Source: Microbacterium sp. (GTDB lineage Bacteria > Actinomycetota > Actinomycetes > Actinomycetales > Microbacteriaceae). Taken from it: a stretch of 42,192 nt of DNA. A program made the position numbers and the translations under genes. Location of the stretch: the NCBI GenBank assembly GCA_031277885.1, contig JAITLM010000016.1:1-42192 (forward strand), read 5' to 3'. Position 1 is the first letter of the stretch. The number at the start of each line of letters is the position of its first letter. The notes under the pieces are model-generated. The model was given only the letters and a program-made list of their open reading frames with translations, was not told the origin of the DNA and searched no databases. Positions 33,115 to 40,812 of this stretch are shown piece after piece.

Positions 33115-33903
33115 TCAGTCCTGCAGCACGAGGATCAGCGCGGTGTCGCCGCAGCGCGAGACGCGCGTGCCGTCCGCACCGCCCACGGGCCCGCCTCCCT
33201 CGCGCAGGGCGGTGAGCGCGCTCTGCACGCCCTCCCCGCGCAGCAGCGTCCCCGTCACGCGATGCGAGTCGCTCGAGGCGACCACCCGCCCCGACGCGTT
33301 CACGATGGTGCCGGTGCCCGCGGCCTCGCGCAGGATCGGCAGGATCACGCGCTCCAGTCGCGACACGTGCACGTCGATGCCGACGACGCCGACCATCCGC
33401 CCCTCGTGCGCGACCGGGGTCGTCACGGTCACCGTGTAGTCGTCGGTGCACAGGTAGTCGACGTAGGGACCGGTGACGTGACGCTCGCCGGTGCGCTCCG
33501 GAACCTTCCACCACTCCAGCTGGCGGTAGTCGCGGAACTGGTCCGAGTCGGGATCGTTCACGGCTTCCAGCCGGCGCACTCCGCCGCGATCGCCGCGGTC
33601 CAGGCCGTGGATCTCGCGCAGCCACCAGGCCAGATGCCAGGGCGCGTCGGCGAAGACGCCGGGGGTCGCGACGAACCCGGCTCCGGTCACGAGCCCGCCG
33701 GGCGCCTCCAGGGCAGGTCTCGCCAGCGACTCCATGAAGGGATCCAGAACGGCGGCGGCGGGGGCGGCCCCCTGCTCCGCGAAGGCGCGGAACTCGCCCT
33801 GCACCCCGGTGCGCCAGTCCTCGACGAGCGCGAAGAGGGGCGCGAACGTGCCCTCGATGCGGTCGGTGATGTGTGCGTCATGCTCGGCGACGGTGCCGGT
33901 CAT
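33115..33903 (-). CDS. Soluble Cache-domain protein
   Basis: 262-residue protein with a PDC/Cache-like ligand domain (EWWKVPERTGERHVTGPYVDYLCTDDYTVTVTTPVAHEGRMVGVVGIDVHVSRLERVILPIL, then a second subdomain GTGTIVNASGRVVASSDSHRVTG). Cache domains normally sit outside the membrane in chemoreceptors and kinases, but here there is no signal peptide, no membrane segment and no output domain, so it appears cytoplasmic. It follows a FCD/GntR regulator gene by 26 bases and faces away from a polyamine-type importer, which suggests a role tied to that substrate, perhaps as binding or sensor protein. ATG at 33903 follows AGAAGGAG. Confidence 0.8.
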   Translation of the reverse strand: MTGTVAEHDAHITDRIEGTFAPLFALVEDWRTGVQGEFRAFAEQGAAPAAAVLDPFMESLARPALEAPGGLVTGAGFVATPGVFADAPWHLAWWLREIHGLDRGDRGGVRRLEAVNDPDSDQFRDYRQLEWWKVPERTGERHVTGPYVDYLCTDDYTVTVTTPVAHEGRMVGVVGIDVHVSRLERVILPILREAAGTGTIVNASGRVVASSDSHRVTGTLLRGEGVQSALTALREGGGPVGGADGTRVSRCGDTALILVLQD

Positions 33904-33929
33904 CTCGCGCTCCTTCTGTGTGTTCGATC

Positions 33930-34706
33930 TCACGCCCGTGCGGTGGCGACGGCCTCGGCCGCCGTCTCCAGCCGGGACTTCTCATCCAGCAGCCACTCGA
34001 CGCCGCCCGCGATGCGGCGGACCGCGATCGCGCGCGCGGCCTCGGTGTCGGCGGCGGCGATCGCGTCGACCTCCGCCTGCCGCGCGGTGCGGCTGCGTAC
34101 GCGGTTCTCGTCCTCGCGCAGCCCCAGCCAGATCAGCGACCCGATCTCCGCCTGCAGGCGCAGCTCTTCGCGCACCAGCCGCGGCGACTGGCTGAGCGCC
34201 GCGACCTCGAGCTGGAACCGGGCGACGGCGCGTCGTGCCCCGCCCGCCGTGGAGAGGTCCTCCTGCTCCTCGAGCTCGCGCAGCCCCTGCACGTCGTCCT
34301 CCCCGGCACGATCGGCCGCGAGCTCGGCGGCCATGCCCGCGATCGCCGCGTAGTGCGTGGACGCATCCCTCAGCTCGACCCGGCTGACGGCCCTGATGCG
34401 CTCATCCGTGAAGCGGCGCGCGGTGTCGGGATCGAAGGTGACGAAACTGCCGCCGTCGCGGCCGCGCCGGGTCTCGATCAGGCCGGCATCGCGCAGTGCT
34501 TCGAGAGCCTCTCGCGCGGTGACCACGGCAACGCCGAGCCGACGCCCCAGCTGCGATTCACTGGGCAGCCTCTCGCCGTCGTGCAGGACGCCGGAGGTGA
34601 TCGCGTCCTGCAGCCGGCGCTCCACGATCTCGGCGCGGCCGATATCGGACAGGGGCGCGAAGACGGCCGACCGCGCGGGATCCACACCTGCCGACACCTG
34701 TGCCAC
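33930..34706 (-). CDS. GntR-family regulator, FadR/FCD type
   Basis: 258-residue transcription factor. Winged helix at about 25-95 (AEIVERRLQDAITSGVLHDGERLPSESQLGRRLGVAVVTAREALEALRDAGLIETRRGRDGGSFV) and a helical FCD-type effector domain at 110-235. GTG at 34706 was chosen for AGGAG six bases upstream; an ATG at 34772 is possible but would put coding sequence over the importer promoter. It is divergent from the ABC importer and in one unit with the Cache protein; AATCCTCTGTT repeats in the shared region are its probable sites. Confidence 0.88.
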   Translation of the reverse strand: MAQVSAGVDPARSAVFAPLSDIGRAEIVERRLQDAITSGVLHDGERLPSESQLGRRLGVAVVTAREALEALRDAGLIETRRGRDGGSFVTFDPDTARRFTDERIRAVSRVELRDASTHYAAIAGMAAELAADRAGEDDVQGLRELEEQEDLSTAGGARRAVARFQLEVAALSQSPRLVREELRLQAEIGSLIWLGLREDENRVRSRTARQAEVDAIAAADTEAARAIAVRRIAGGVEWLLDEKSRLETAAEAVATARA

Positions 34707-34749
34707 GCCGCTCTCCTCTCGGGGCTGTGAGACGACGGTAACACGGTTG

Positions 34750-34777
34750 TTGACAAAATCCTCTGTTCCCATATGAT
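34750..34777 (+). promoter_or_regulatory. Strong promoter of the polyamine-type ABC operon
   Basis: Consensus TTGACA (34750-34755), 16-base spacer, TATGAT (34772-34777). This is the best -35/-10 pair in the window, unlike the -10-only promoters elsewhere. RNA would start near 34784. Confidence 0.8.
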
Positions 34778-34802
34778 TCCAAACATCTACTAACAGAGGA
34801 TT
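34757..34802. promoter_or_regulatory. Paired operator sites bracketing the importer -10 region
   Basis: AATCCTCTGTT (34757-34767) lies between -35 and -10; its perfect 11-base inverse AACAGAGGATT (34792-34802) lies just downstream of the expected RNA start, 35 bases away centre to centre. Such an arrangement fits repression by two bound dimers of the adjacent GntR-type regulator. Confidence 0.75.
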
Positions 34803-34826
34803 AGTCCTCGCATCGAAGGAGATGTG

Positions 34827-35909
34827 ATGGCAGACAAGCCCGTCGCGATCAGACTCACCGGACTCACCCGAGCATTCGGATCCGTCACCGCCGTCGACGG
34901 CGTGGATCTGGAGATCGCCGAGGGAGAGTTCTTCTCCATGCTCGGCCCCTCCGGATCCGGGAAGACCACCGTCCTGCGCCTCATCGCCGGCTTCGAGCAG
35001 CCCACAGCCGGCACGGTCGAGCTGTTCGGGGAGGACGTGACGACCAGGGCGCCGTTCGACCGGGACGTCAACACGGTGTTCCAGGACTATGCGCTGTTCC
35101 CGCACATGTCTGTGCTCGACAACGTCGCGTACGGACTGCGGGTGCGCGGCGTCCGCACGAAGGAACGCCGCGAGCGCGCGCGGAGGGCGCTCGCGAGCGT
35201 GCGTCTCGAGCACGTCGCCGATCGCAAGCCCAGCCAGCTCTCCGGAGGTCAGCGCCAGCGCGTCGCGCTCGCCCGCGCCACGGTCGTCGAGCCCAAGGTG
35301 CTGCTGCTCGACGAGCCCTTGGGAGCGCTGGATCTGAAGCTGCGCGAGCAGATGCAGGTCGAGCTCAAGCAGATCCAGCGCGATCTCGGCATCACGTTCA
35401 TCTTCGTCACCCACGATCAGGAGGAGGCGCTCACGCTCTCCGACCGCATCGCGGTGTTCAGCGCAGGCCGGATCGAGCAGCTGGGCACCCCGTTCGAGCT
35501 CTACGAGAAGCCCGTGTCACGGTTCGTCGCGGACTTCGTGGGCACCTCGAACCTGTTCGACGACGTCACGAGCGAGCTCGTGCTCGGCCGCGCCGGCCAT
35601 CACTCGCTCCGCCCGGAGAAGCTCGTGGTCTCCCCCACCCCTTCCGCGGAGCCCGGCTCCCGCTCGGCGGCGGGCGTCGTCGCGGAGGCCATCTACCTCG
35701 GCTCCGGGGTGCGCCTCGTCGTCGACCTCGACCAGGGCCCGCGCGTCACGGTCCTCCAGCAGAACGTCGGCGGCCACGCGCACGGCGACCACGGCGACCG
35801 CGTCTTCGTCTCCTGGCGGGAGGCGGATGCGGTCCCCCTCGGCGATGCGCCGATCGCCGCGCAGAACGACACCCCCTCCCGCACCATCCGCACGGTCGGC
35901 ACCCGCTGA
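34827..35909 (+). CDS. potA: Polyamine-type ABC importer, ATP-binding subunit
   Basis: ATPase of a spermidine/putrescine-type importer (COG3842-like), 360 residues. Walker A GPSGSGKTT (40-48), Q-loop VFQDYALFPHM, signature LSGGQRQR (138-145), Walker B LLLLDEPLGALD (158-169), switch His in FVTHDQEEALTLSDR, then a C-terminal TOBE-like domain with LRPEKL. ATG at 34827 follows AAGGAG at five bases. First gene of the four-gene importer operon. The exact substrate (polyamine, GABA, opine or similar) cannot be told. Confidence 0.92.
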   Translation: MADKPVAIRLTGLTRAFGSVTAVDGVDLEIAEGEFFSMLGPSGSGKTTVLRLIAGFEQPTAGTVELFGEDVTTRAPFDRDVNTVFQDYALFPHMSVLDNVAYGLRVRGVRTKERRERARRALASVRLEHVADRKPSQLSGGQRQRVALARATVVEPKVLLLDEPLGALDLKLREQMQVELKQIQRDLGITFIFVTHDQEEALTLSDRIAVFSAGRIEQLGTPFELYEKPVSRFVADFVGTSNLFDDVTSELVLGRAGHHSLRPEKLVVSPTPSAEPGSRSAAGVVAEAIYLGSGVRLVVDLDQGPRVTVLQQNVGGHAHGDHGDRVFVSWREADAVPLGDAPIAAQNDTPSRTIRTVGTR

Positions 35910-35956
35910 CCGTCATCCCTCTCCCCCACGCACGCAGAAGAACGAAGGAGTATCCC

Positions 35957-37135
35957 ATGCGAAAGAGAACCCTCACGGCCCTCGCGGCCCTCGGCCTGAC
36001 CTCGGCGGTGATCGTCGCGCTCACGGGCTGCGGTACCGCAGGATCCGGCGGCGGCGGTTCCGCGGCCGGCCCGATCGACAAGCTCGGCAAGACCGAGGGC
36101 GCCGTCAAGATCCTCGCCTGGCCCGGCTACGTGGAGAACGGGTCGAACGACCCCAACGTCGACTGGGTCTCCGAATTCACGAAGGCGACCGGCTGCAAGG
36201 TCGAGGCCAAGACGTTCGGAACCTCGGACGAGGCGCTGAACCTCATGAAGACCGGCGACTACGACGTGGTCTCCGCGTCGGGCGACGCCTCGCTGCGCCT
36301 CATCGCATCGGGCGACGTGGCCGAGGTCAACACGAAGCTGCTCAAGAACTACGACGGGATCTTCCCGTTCCTCAAGGATCGGGCCTGGAACACGGTCGAC
36401 GGGAAGCACTACGGCGTCCCCCACGGCTACGGCGCCAACCTGCTGATGTACAACACCGAGGCCTTCCCGACCGCGCCCACCTCGTGGGACGTCGTGTTCG
36501 ACAAGGCGTCGGCGCACCAGGGCAAGATCACCGCCTACGACTCGCCCATCTACATCGCCGACGCGGCGGTCTACCTCATGGCCCATAAGCCCGAGCTCAA
36601 GATCACCAACCCGTATGCGCTGGACCAGAAGCAGTTCGACGCCGCCGTCTCCCTGCTCAAGGAGCAGCGTCCGAACATCAGCGAGTACTGGGGCGACTAC
36701 CTCAAGGAGGTGCAGTCGTTCCAGTCCGGCGACAGCGTGGCCGGCACCACCTGGCAGGTGATCCAGAACACGCTCGAGGGCGAAGGCGCCAAGACCGCAG
36801 TCGTGCTGCCGAGCGAGGGAGCCACCGGCTGGAGCGACACCTGGATGATCTCCTCGAAGGCGAAGAACCCGAACTGTGCATACGCGTGGCTGGACTACAT
36901 CTCCAGTCCGAAGGCGAACGCCCAGGCCACCGCGTTCTTCGGCGAGGCGCCCTCGAGCGAGAAGGCGTGCGACTACCGCGACGACTGCGCCTCCTACCAC
37001 GCGGGCGACGCCGACTACGCGAAGAAGATCTGGTACTGGACCACCCCGATCGCGAAGTGCCTGGACGGCCGCACCGATGTGACCTGCATCGACTACGCGG
37101 GCTGGACCACGGCCTGGCAGCAGATCCGGAACTGA
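35957..37135 (+). CDS. potD: Polyamine-type ABC importer, substrate-binding lipoprotein
   Basis: Membrane-anchored binding protein of 392 residues. Signal peptide with basic start (MRKR) and lipobox ALTGC (Cys25), Gly/Ser linker, then a PotD-like fold: VKILAWPGYVENG, DEALNLMKTGDYDVVSASGDASLRLIASGDV, YGVPHGYGANLLMYNTEAFP, PSEGATGWSDTWMI. Paired cysteines near the C terminus (ACDYRDDCASYH, KCLDGRTDVTCIDY) probably form disulfides, common in this actinobacterial subgroup. ATG follows AAGGAG. Confidence 0.92.
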   Translation: MRKRTLTALAALGLTSAVIVALTGCGTAGSGGGGSAAGPIDKLGKTEGAVKILAWPGYVENGSNDPNVDWVSEFTKATGCKVEAKTFGTSDEALNLMKTGDYDVVSASGDASLRLIASGDVAEVNTKLLKNYDGIFPFLKDRAWNTVDGKHYGVPHGYGANLLMYNTEAFPTAPTSWDVVFDKASAHQGKITAYDSPIYIADAAVYLMAHKPELKITNPYALDQKQFDAAVSLLKEQRPNISEYWGDYLKEVQSFQSGDSVAGTTWQVIQNTLEGEGAKTAVVLPSEGATGWSDTWMISSKAKNPNCAYAWLDYISSPKANAQATAFFGEAPSSEKACDYRDDCASYHAGDADYAKKIWYWTTPIAKCLDGRTDVTCIDYAGWTTAWQQIRN

Positions 37136-37141
37136 TCGGAT

Positions 37142-37176
37142 CCGGCCGCCCGGGGCCTCGTGCTCCGGGCGGCCGG
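37142..37176 (+). terminator. Hairpin between potD and potB
   Basis: Perfect 12-base arms (CCGGCCGCCCGG and complement) with an 11-base loop, six bases after the potD stop. As in many ABC operons it probably stabilises the binding-protein message and reduces read-through into the permease genes. Confidence 0.7.
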
Positions 37177-37199
37177 GACCGGGATTCGAAAGGCCCGTC

Positions 37200-38126
37200 A
37201 TGACCACCATCGCACCGGCGAAGACGCCGCCGCGCACCTCGATCCCCTCCCCGCGTCGCTCTGCGGCGCGACGCGGATCCGTCTATCTCTCCGCGCACCC
37301 GCGCGCCCGTCTCGCCCTGCTGCTGTCGGCCCCGCTGTTCTGGCTCGGGGCGGTCTACGTCGTCGCGCTGGCCCTGCTGCTCGTGACGGCGTTCTGGACC
37401 ACCGACACCTATACGGGCCAGATCCGCACCGAGTTCACCCTCGACAACGTGGTGACCGTCGTGACGGACGCGTTCTACCAGGGCATCACGGTGCGCACGG
37501 TCGGGATCGCCCTCGCCGTAACCCTCATCGACGTCGCCCTCGCGCTGCCGATCGCCTACTTCATGGCGATGGTGGCCTCCCCCGCGCTGCAGCGCGCGCT
37601 CGTCGTGCTCGTGCTGACCCCGCTCTGGGCGTCGTACCTCGTCAAGGCCTTCGCCTGGCGCTCCGTCCTCTCCAGCGACGGGATCCTGGACTGGCTGCTG
37701 CGCCCCTTCGGCGGGAGCACACCCGGCTACGGCATCACGGCGACGATCATCACGCTGTCGTACCTGTGGCTGCCCTACGTCATCCTGCCCATCTACGCCG
37801 GACTGGAGCGCGTGCCGAGCTCGCTGCTCGAGGCCTCCGGCGACCTGGGCGGGCGCAGCTGGGCGACGCTGCGGCTGGTGGTGTGGCCGATGGCCCTTCC
37901 CGCGATCATCGCGGGCACGATCTTCAGCTTCTCGCTGTCGCTCGGCGACTACATCACGATCGGCATCGTCGGCGGAGGTGCGCAGATGCTCGGCACGCTC
38001 GTGTATCAGGACATCGGCGCGGCGAACAACCTCCCGCTCGCGAGCGCGATCGCCCTCATCCCCATCGTCATCATCTTCGGCTACCTGTTCCTCGTGCGTC
38101 GCACCGGCGCCCTGGACAACCTGTAG
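37200..38126 (+). CDS. potB: Polyamine-type ABC importer, permease 1
   Basis: 308-residue inner-membrane permease with about six helices. The conserved cytoplasmic loop that docks the ATPase is EASGDLGGRSWATLRLVVWPMALPAIIAGTIFSFSLSLGDYITIGIVGGG (EAAxxLG-type). A 40-residue Arg- and Pro-containing N terminus precedes the first helix. ATG at 37200 is preceded by GAAAGG. The next permease starts nine bases after its stop. Confidence 0.92.
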   Translation: MTTIAPAKTPPRTSIPSPRRSAARRGSVYLSAHPRARLALLLSAPLFWLGAVYVVALALLLVTAFWTTDTYTGQIRTEFTLDNVVTVVTDAFYQGITVRTVGIALAVTLIDVALALPIAYFMAMVASPALQRALVVLVLTPLWASYLVKAFAWRSVLSSDGILDWLLRPFGGSTPGYGITATIITLSYLWLPYVILPIYAGLERVPSSLLEASGDLGGRSWATLRLVVWPMALPAIIAGTIFSFSLSLGDYITIGIVGGGAQMLGTLVYQDIGAANNLPLASAIALIPIVIIFGYLFLVRRTGALDNL

Positions 38127-38134
38127 GAGTCACC

Positions 38135-39007
38135 GTGCGCATCTCCCTCGGAACCAGGGTCACCCTCGGCGTCCTCACGACCGTGATCCTCGCGGTCGTG
38201 TACGTGCCGCTCCTGGTCGTGCTCGTCAACTCGTTCTCCACGTCCTCCTCGCTCACCTGGCCGCCGCCCGGCTTCACACTGGAGTGGTGGGGCCGGGCGT
38301 TCCGCAGCGACGGGGCTCTCGAGGCCGTCGGCACGAGCGCCCTGGTCGCGCTGATCTCATCGGCCCTCGCGCTCATCCTCGGCACCATGCTCTCCTTCGC
38401 GCTGCAGCGGTTCTCGTTCTTCGGCCGCAACACCGTGAACCTGCTCGTGATCCTCCCGATCGCACTTCCCGGCATCATCACCGGCATCGCGCTGAACAAC
38501 CTGTTCCGCACGATCCTCGGGGTGCCGCTGTCGATCTGGACGGTCATCATCGCGCACACCACGTTCTGCATCGTCACGGTCTTCAACAACGCGGTCGCCC
38601 GACTGCGGCGCATGGGGACGTCGCTGGAGGAGGCCTCGGCCGACCTCGGAGCCGGCATCTGGACGACGTTCCGCCTCGTCACCTTCCCTCAGCTGCGCTC
38701 GGCCCTCCTCACCGGCGGACTGCTCGCCTTCGCGCTGTCCTTCGACGAGATCGTGGTGACCACCTTCACAGCCGGATCCGGGGTGCGGACGCTCCCGATG
38801 TTCATCATCGACAACGTCGCGCGCCCCAACCAGGCGCCGATCGTCTCGGTGATCGCCGTGGTCCTGGTCGTGGTCTCGATCGTGCCGATCGCGCTGGCGC
38901 AGAAGCTCTCCGGCAGCAACAGCGCCGGTGAGGTGGTCCGGGCGGCGCGGAGGGGTGGCGCCGCCCGGAACATGAACCGCCACTGGCGGCATAGGCTGAG
39001 CAGGTGA
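38135..39007 (+). CDS. potC: Polyamine-type ABC importer, permease 2
   Basis: 290-residue permease, about six helices, docking loop EEASADLGAGIWTTFRLVTFPQLRSALLTGGLLAFALSFDEIVVTTFTAG. GTG at 38135 follows AGGAG at five bases. The conserved part ends near AQKLSGSNSAG. The last 27 residues or so (EVVRAARRGGAARNMNRHWRHRLSR) are unusual: they are encoded by a terminator-like hairpin and by the fadD promoter. A TGA in another frame at 38929-38931 lies just before that hairpin, so a small indel near the end may have removed the original stop. Confidence 0.88.
   Translation: MRISLGTRVTLGVLTTVILAVVYVPLLVVLVNSFSTSSSLTWPPPGFTLEWWGRAFRSDGALEAVGTSALVALISSALALILGTMLSFALQRFSFFGRNTVNLLVILPIALPGIITGIALNNLFRTILGVPLSIWTVIIAHTTFCIVTVFNNAVARLRRMGTSLEEASADLGAGIWTTFRLVTFPQLRSALLTGGLLAFALSFDEIVVTTFTAGSGVRTLPMFIIDNVARPNQAPIVSVIAVVLVVVSIVPIALAQKLSGSNSAGEVVRAARRGGAARNMNRHWRHRLSR
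38937..38969 (+). terminator. Terminator-like hairpin inside the potC 3' end
   Basis: Perfect 12-base arms (TCCGGGCGGCGC and complement) around a nine-base loop. It lies 38 bases before the annotated potC stop and shares CCGGGCGGC with the hairpin after potD. Probably the operon terminator. Confidence 0.65.
38992..38997 (+). promoter_or_regulatory. -10 element of fadD-like gene
   Basis: TAGGCT six bases before the GTG at 39004; leaderless geometry, located inside the last potC codons. Confidence 0.55.
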
Positions 39008-40704
39008 CGACGTTCGTTCCTCCGCGCCCCTGGACCGCCAGCTACGCCGAGGGGGTGCCGGAGGATCTCGCGGAGGTCACCGGGTCCCTCGTCGACATCG
39101 TCGAGGCGTCGGCGCGCGACTACCCGGATGCCCCCGCGCTGCAGTTCTTCGGGCGGACCACGTCCTACCGCGATCTGCAGGCCGCGATCGACCGTGCGGC
39201 GGCAGGACTGAAAGCGCTCGGCGTGAAGGCCGGGGATCCGGTGGCGATCGTGCTGCCGAACTGCCCGCAGCACATCGTCGCGTTCTACGCCGTGCTGCGC
39301 CTGGGCGCCGTGGCCGTGGAGCACAACCCGCTGTACACGCCGCGCGAGCTGCGCAAGCAGTTCGAGGATCACGGCGCGAAGCACGCGATCGTCTGGAACA
39401 AGGTCGTCGCATCCGTGCAGGAGTTCCCCGCGGATCTCGCCGTGACGAACCTCGTCTCGGTCGACGTCACGCGCGCGATGCCCGCGCTCACGCGCTTCGC
39501 GCTGCGCCTGCCGGTCGCGAAGGCGCGCGAGTCCAGGGAGGCGCTCACCACCCGGGTGCGCGGCACCGTGACCTGGGAGTCCGTCGTGGGGTACTCCCCG
39601 CTCCCCTCCTCGCACCCGCGCCCCTCGACCGACGACCTGGCGATCATCCAGTACACGTCCGGCACCACGGGCACCCCGAAGGGCGCCTCCCTGACGCACC
39701 GCAACCTGCTCGCCAACGCCGCGCAGGCCCAGGCCTGGGTCCCGTCGATCACGCGCGGGAACGGCTGCGTCGTCTACGCCGTGCTGCCGATGTTCCACGC
39801 CTACGGACTCACGCTGTGCCTCACGTTCGCGATGTCGATGGGGGCGCGCCTCGTGCTGTTCCCGAAGTTCGATCCCGATCTCGTGCTCGATGTCGTGAAG
39901 AAGCACCCCGCGACGTTCCTCCCGCTCGTGCCGCCGATCGCGGACCGGCTGCTCAAGGCCGCGACCGCGAAGGGCGTGTCGCTCGCCGGCATCGAGGTCG
40001 CGATCTCGGGCGCGATGGCGCTGCCGCACGAGCTCGTCGTCCCGTTCGAGGAGGCGACGGGCGGCTATCTCGTCGAGGGGTACGGCCTCAGCGAATGCTC
40101 GCCCGTGCTCATGGCCAACCCCGTCGCGGACAACCGCGTGCCGGGCACCGTGGGCCTGCCGCTGCCCGGCACCGAGTGCCGCGTGGTGGATCCAGAAGAG
40201 CCGACGAAGGACGTCGAACCGGGGCAGCCCGGCGAGCTCGTCGTCCGCGGGCCGCAGGTGTTCTCCGGCTACTACGGCAAGCCGGAGGAGACCGAGGCCG
40301 TGTTCGCCGACGGGTGGTTCCGCACCGGCGACATCGTCACGATCGACGAGGGCGGATTCGTCCGGATCGTCGACCGGATCAAGGAGCTCATCATCACCGG
40401 CGGCTTCAACGTGGCCCCCACCGAGGTCGAGGGCGCGCTGCGCCAGCACCCGGACGTGATCGACGCGGCGGTCGTGGGGCTTCCCAGCGAGCACTCCGGC
40501 GAGGAGGTCGTGGCCGCGATCGTCGTGGATCCGGGGACGAACGTCGACGTCGAGGCGATCCGCGAGTTCGCCCGCGGGATCCTCACGCCCTACAAGGTCC
40601 CGCGCCGCATCTTCGTCGTCGACGAGCTGCCGACCTCGCTCATCGGCAAGGTGCTGCGTCGTCAGGTCAAGGAGCGCCTCGTCGCCCTGACGTCGGGAAG
40701 CTGA
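39004..40704 (+). CDS. fadD: Long-chain fatty acyl-CoA ligase (AMP-forming)
   Basis: Activates fatty acids via acyl-adenylate. 566 residues of the ANL superfamily: IQYTSGTTGTPKGASLTH (218-228 phosphate loop), FHAYGLTLCLTFAMSMGA, VEGYGLSECSPVLMANP, DGWFRTGDIV, DRIKELIITGGFNVAPTEVE, and the C-terminal catalytic Lys in LPTSLIGKVLRRQ. Length and motifs fit bacterial FadD. GTG at 39004 overlaps the potC stop by four bases, but its own TAGGCT at six bases suggests separate, leaderless expression. Confidence 0.93.
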   Translation: MTTFVPPRPWTASYAEGVPEDLAEVTGSLVDIVEASARDYPDAPALQFFGRTTSYRDLQAAIDRAAAGLKALGVKAGDPVAIVLPNCPQHIVAFYAVLRLGAVAVEHNPLYTPRELRKQFEDHGAKHAIVWNKVVASVQEFPADLAVTNLVSVDVTRAMPALTRFALRLPVAKARESREALTTRVRGTVTWESVVGYSPLPSSHPRPSTDDLAIIQYTSGTTGTPKGASLTHRNLLANAAQAQAWVPSITRGNGCVVYAVLPMFHAYGLTLCLTFAMSMGARLVLFPKFDPDLVLDVVKKHPATFLPLVPPIADRLLKAATAKGVSLAGIEVAISGAMALPHELVVPFEEATGGYLVEGYGLSECSPVLMANPVADNRVPGTVGLPLPGTECRVVDPEEPTKDVEPGQPGELVVRGPQVFSGYYGKPEETEAVFADGWFRTGDIVTIDEGGFVRIVDRIKELIITGGFNVAPTEVEGALRQHPDVIDAAVVGLPSEHSGEEVVAAIVVDPGTNVDVEAIREFARGILTPYKVPRRIFVVDELPTSLIGKVLRRQVKERLVALTSGS

Positions 40705-40776
40705 CCCGTCCCCCTGATTCAGAGCGCGCAATCGGCTCGATTCCGGCCTCGGATGGAGCCGTTCGCGCGCGGTGGA

Positions 40777-40790
40777 CTGGGAGCTCCCAG
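40777..40790. promoter_or_regulatory. 14-base palindrome upstream of helicase gene
   Basis: CTGGGAGCTCCCAG, perfect, in the -35 zone of the helicase promoter. It may be an operator or part of a fadD terminator; nothing decides between them. The rest of the 108-base gap holds nothing else I can name. Confidence 0.4.
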
Positions 40791-40801
40791 GCCCGGGACG
40801 G

Positions 40802-40807
40802 TACTCT
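40802..40807 (+). promoter_or_regulatory. -10 element of helicase gene
   Basis: TACTCT five bases before the GTG at 40813; near-leaderless geometry. Confidence 0.5.
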
Positions 40808-40812
40808 GAGTT

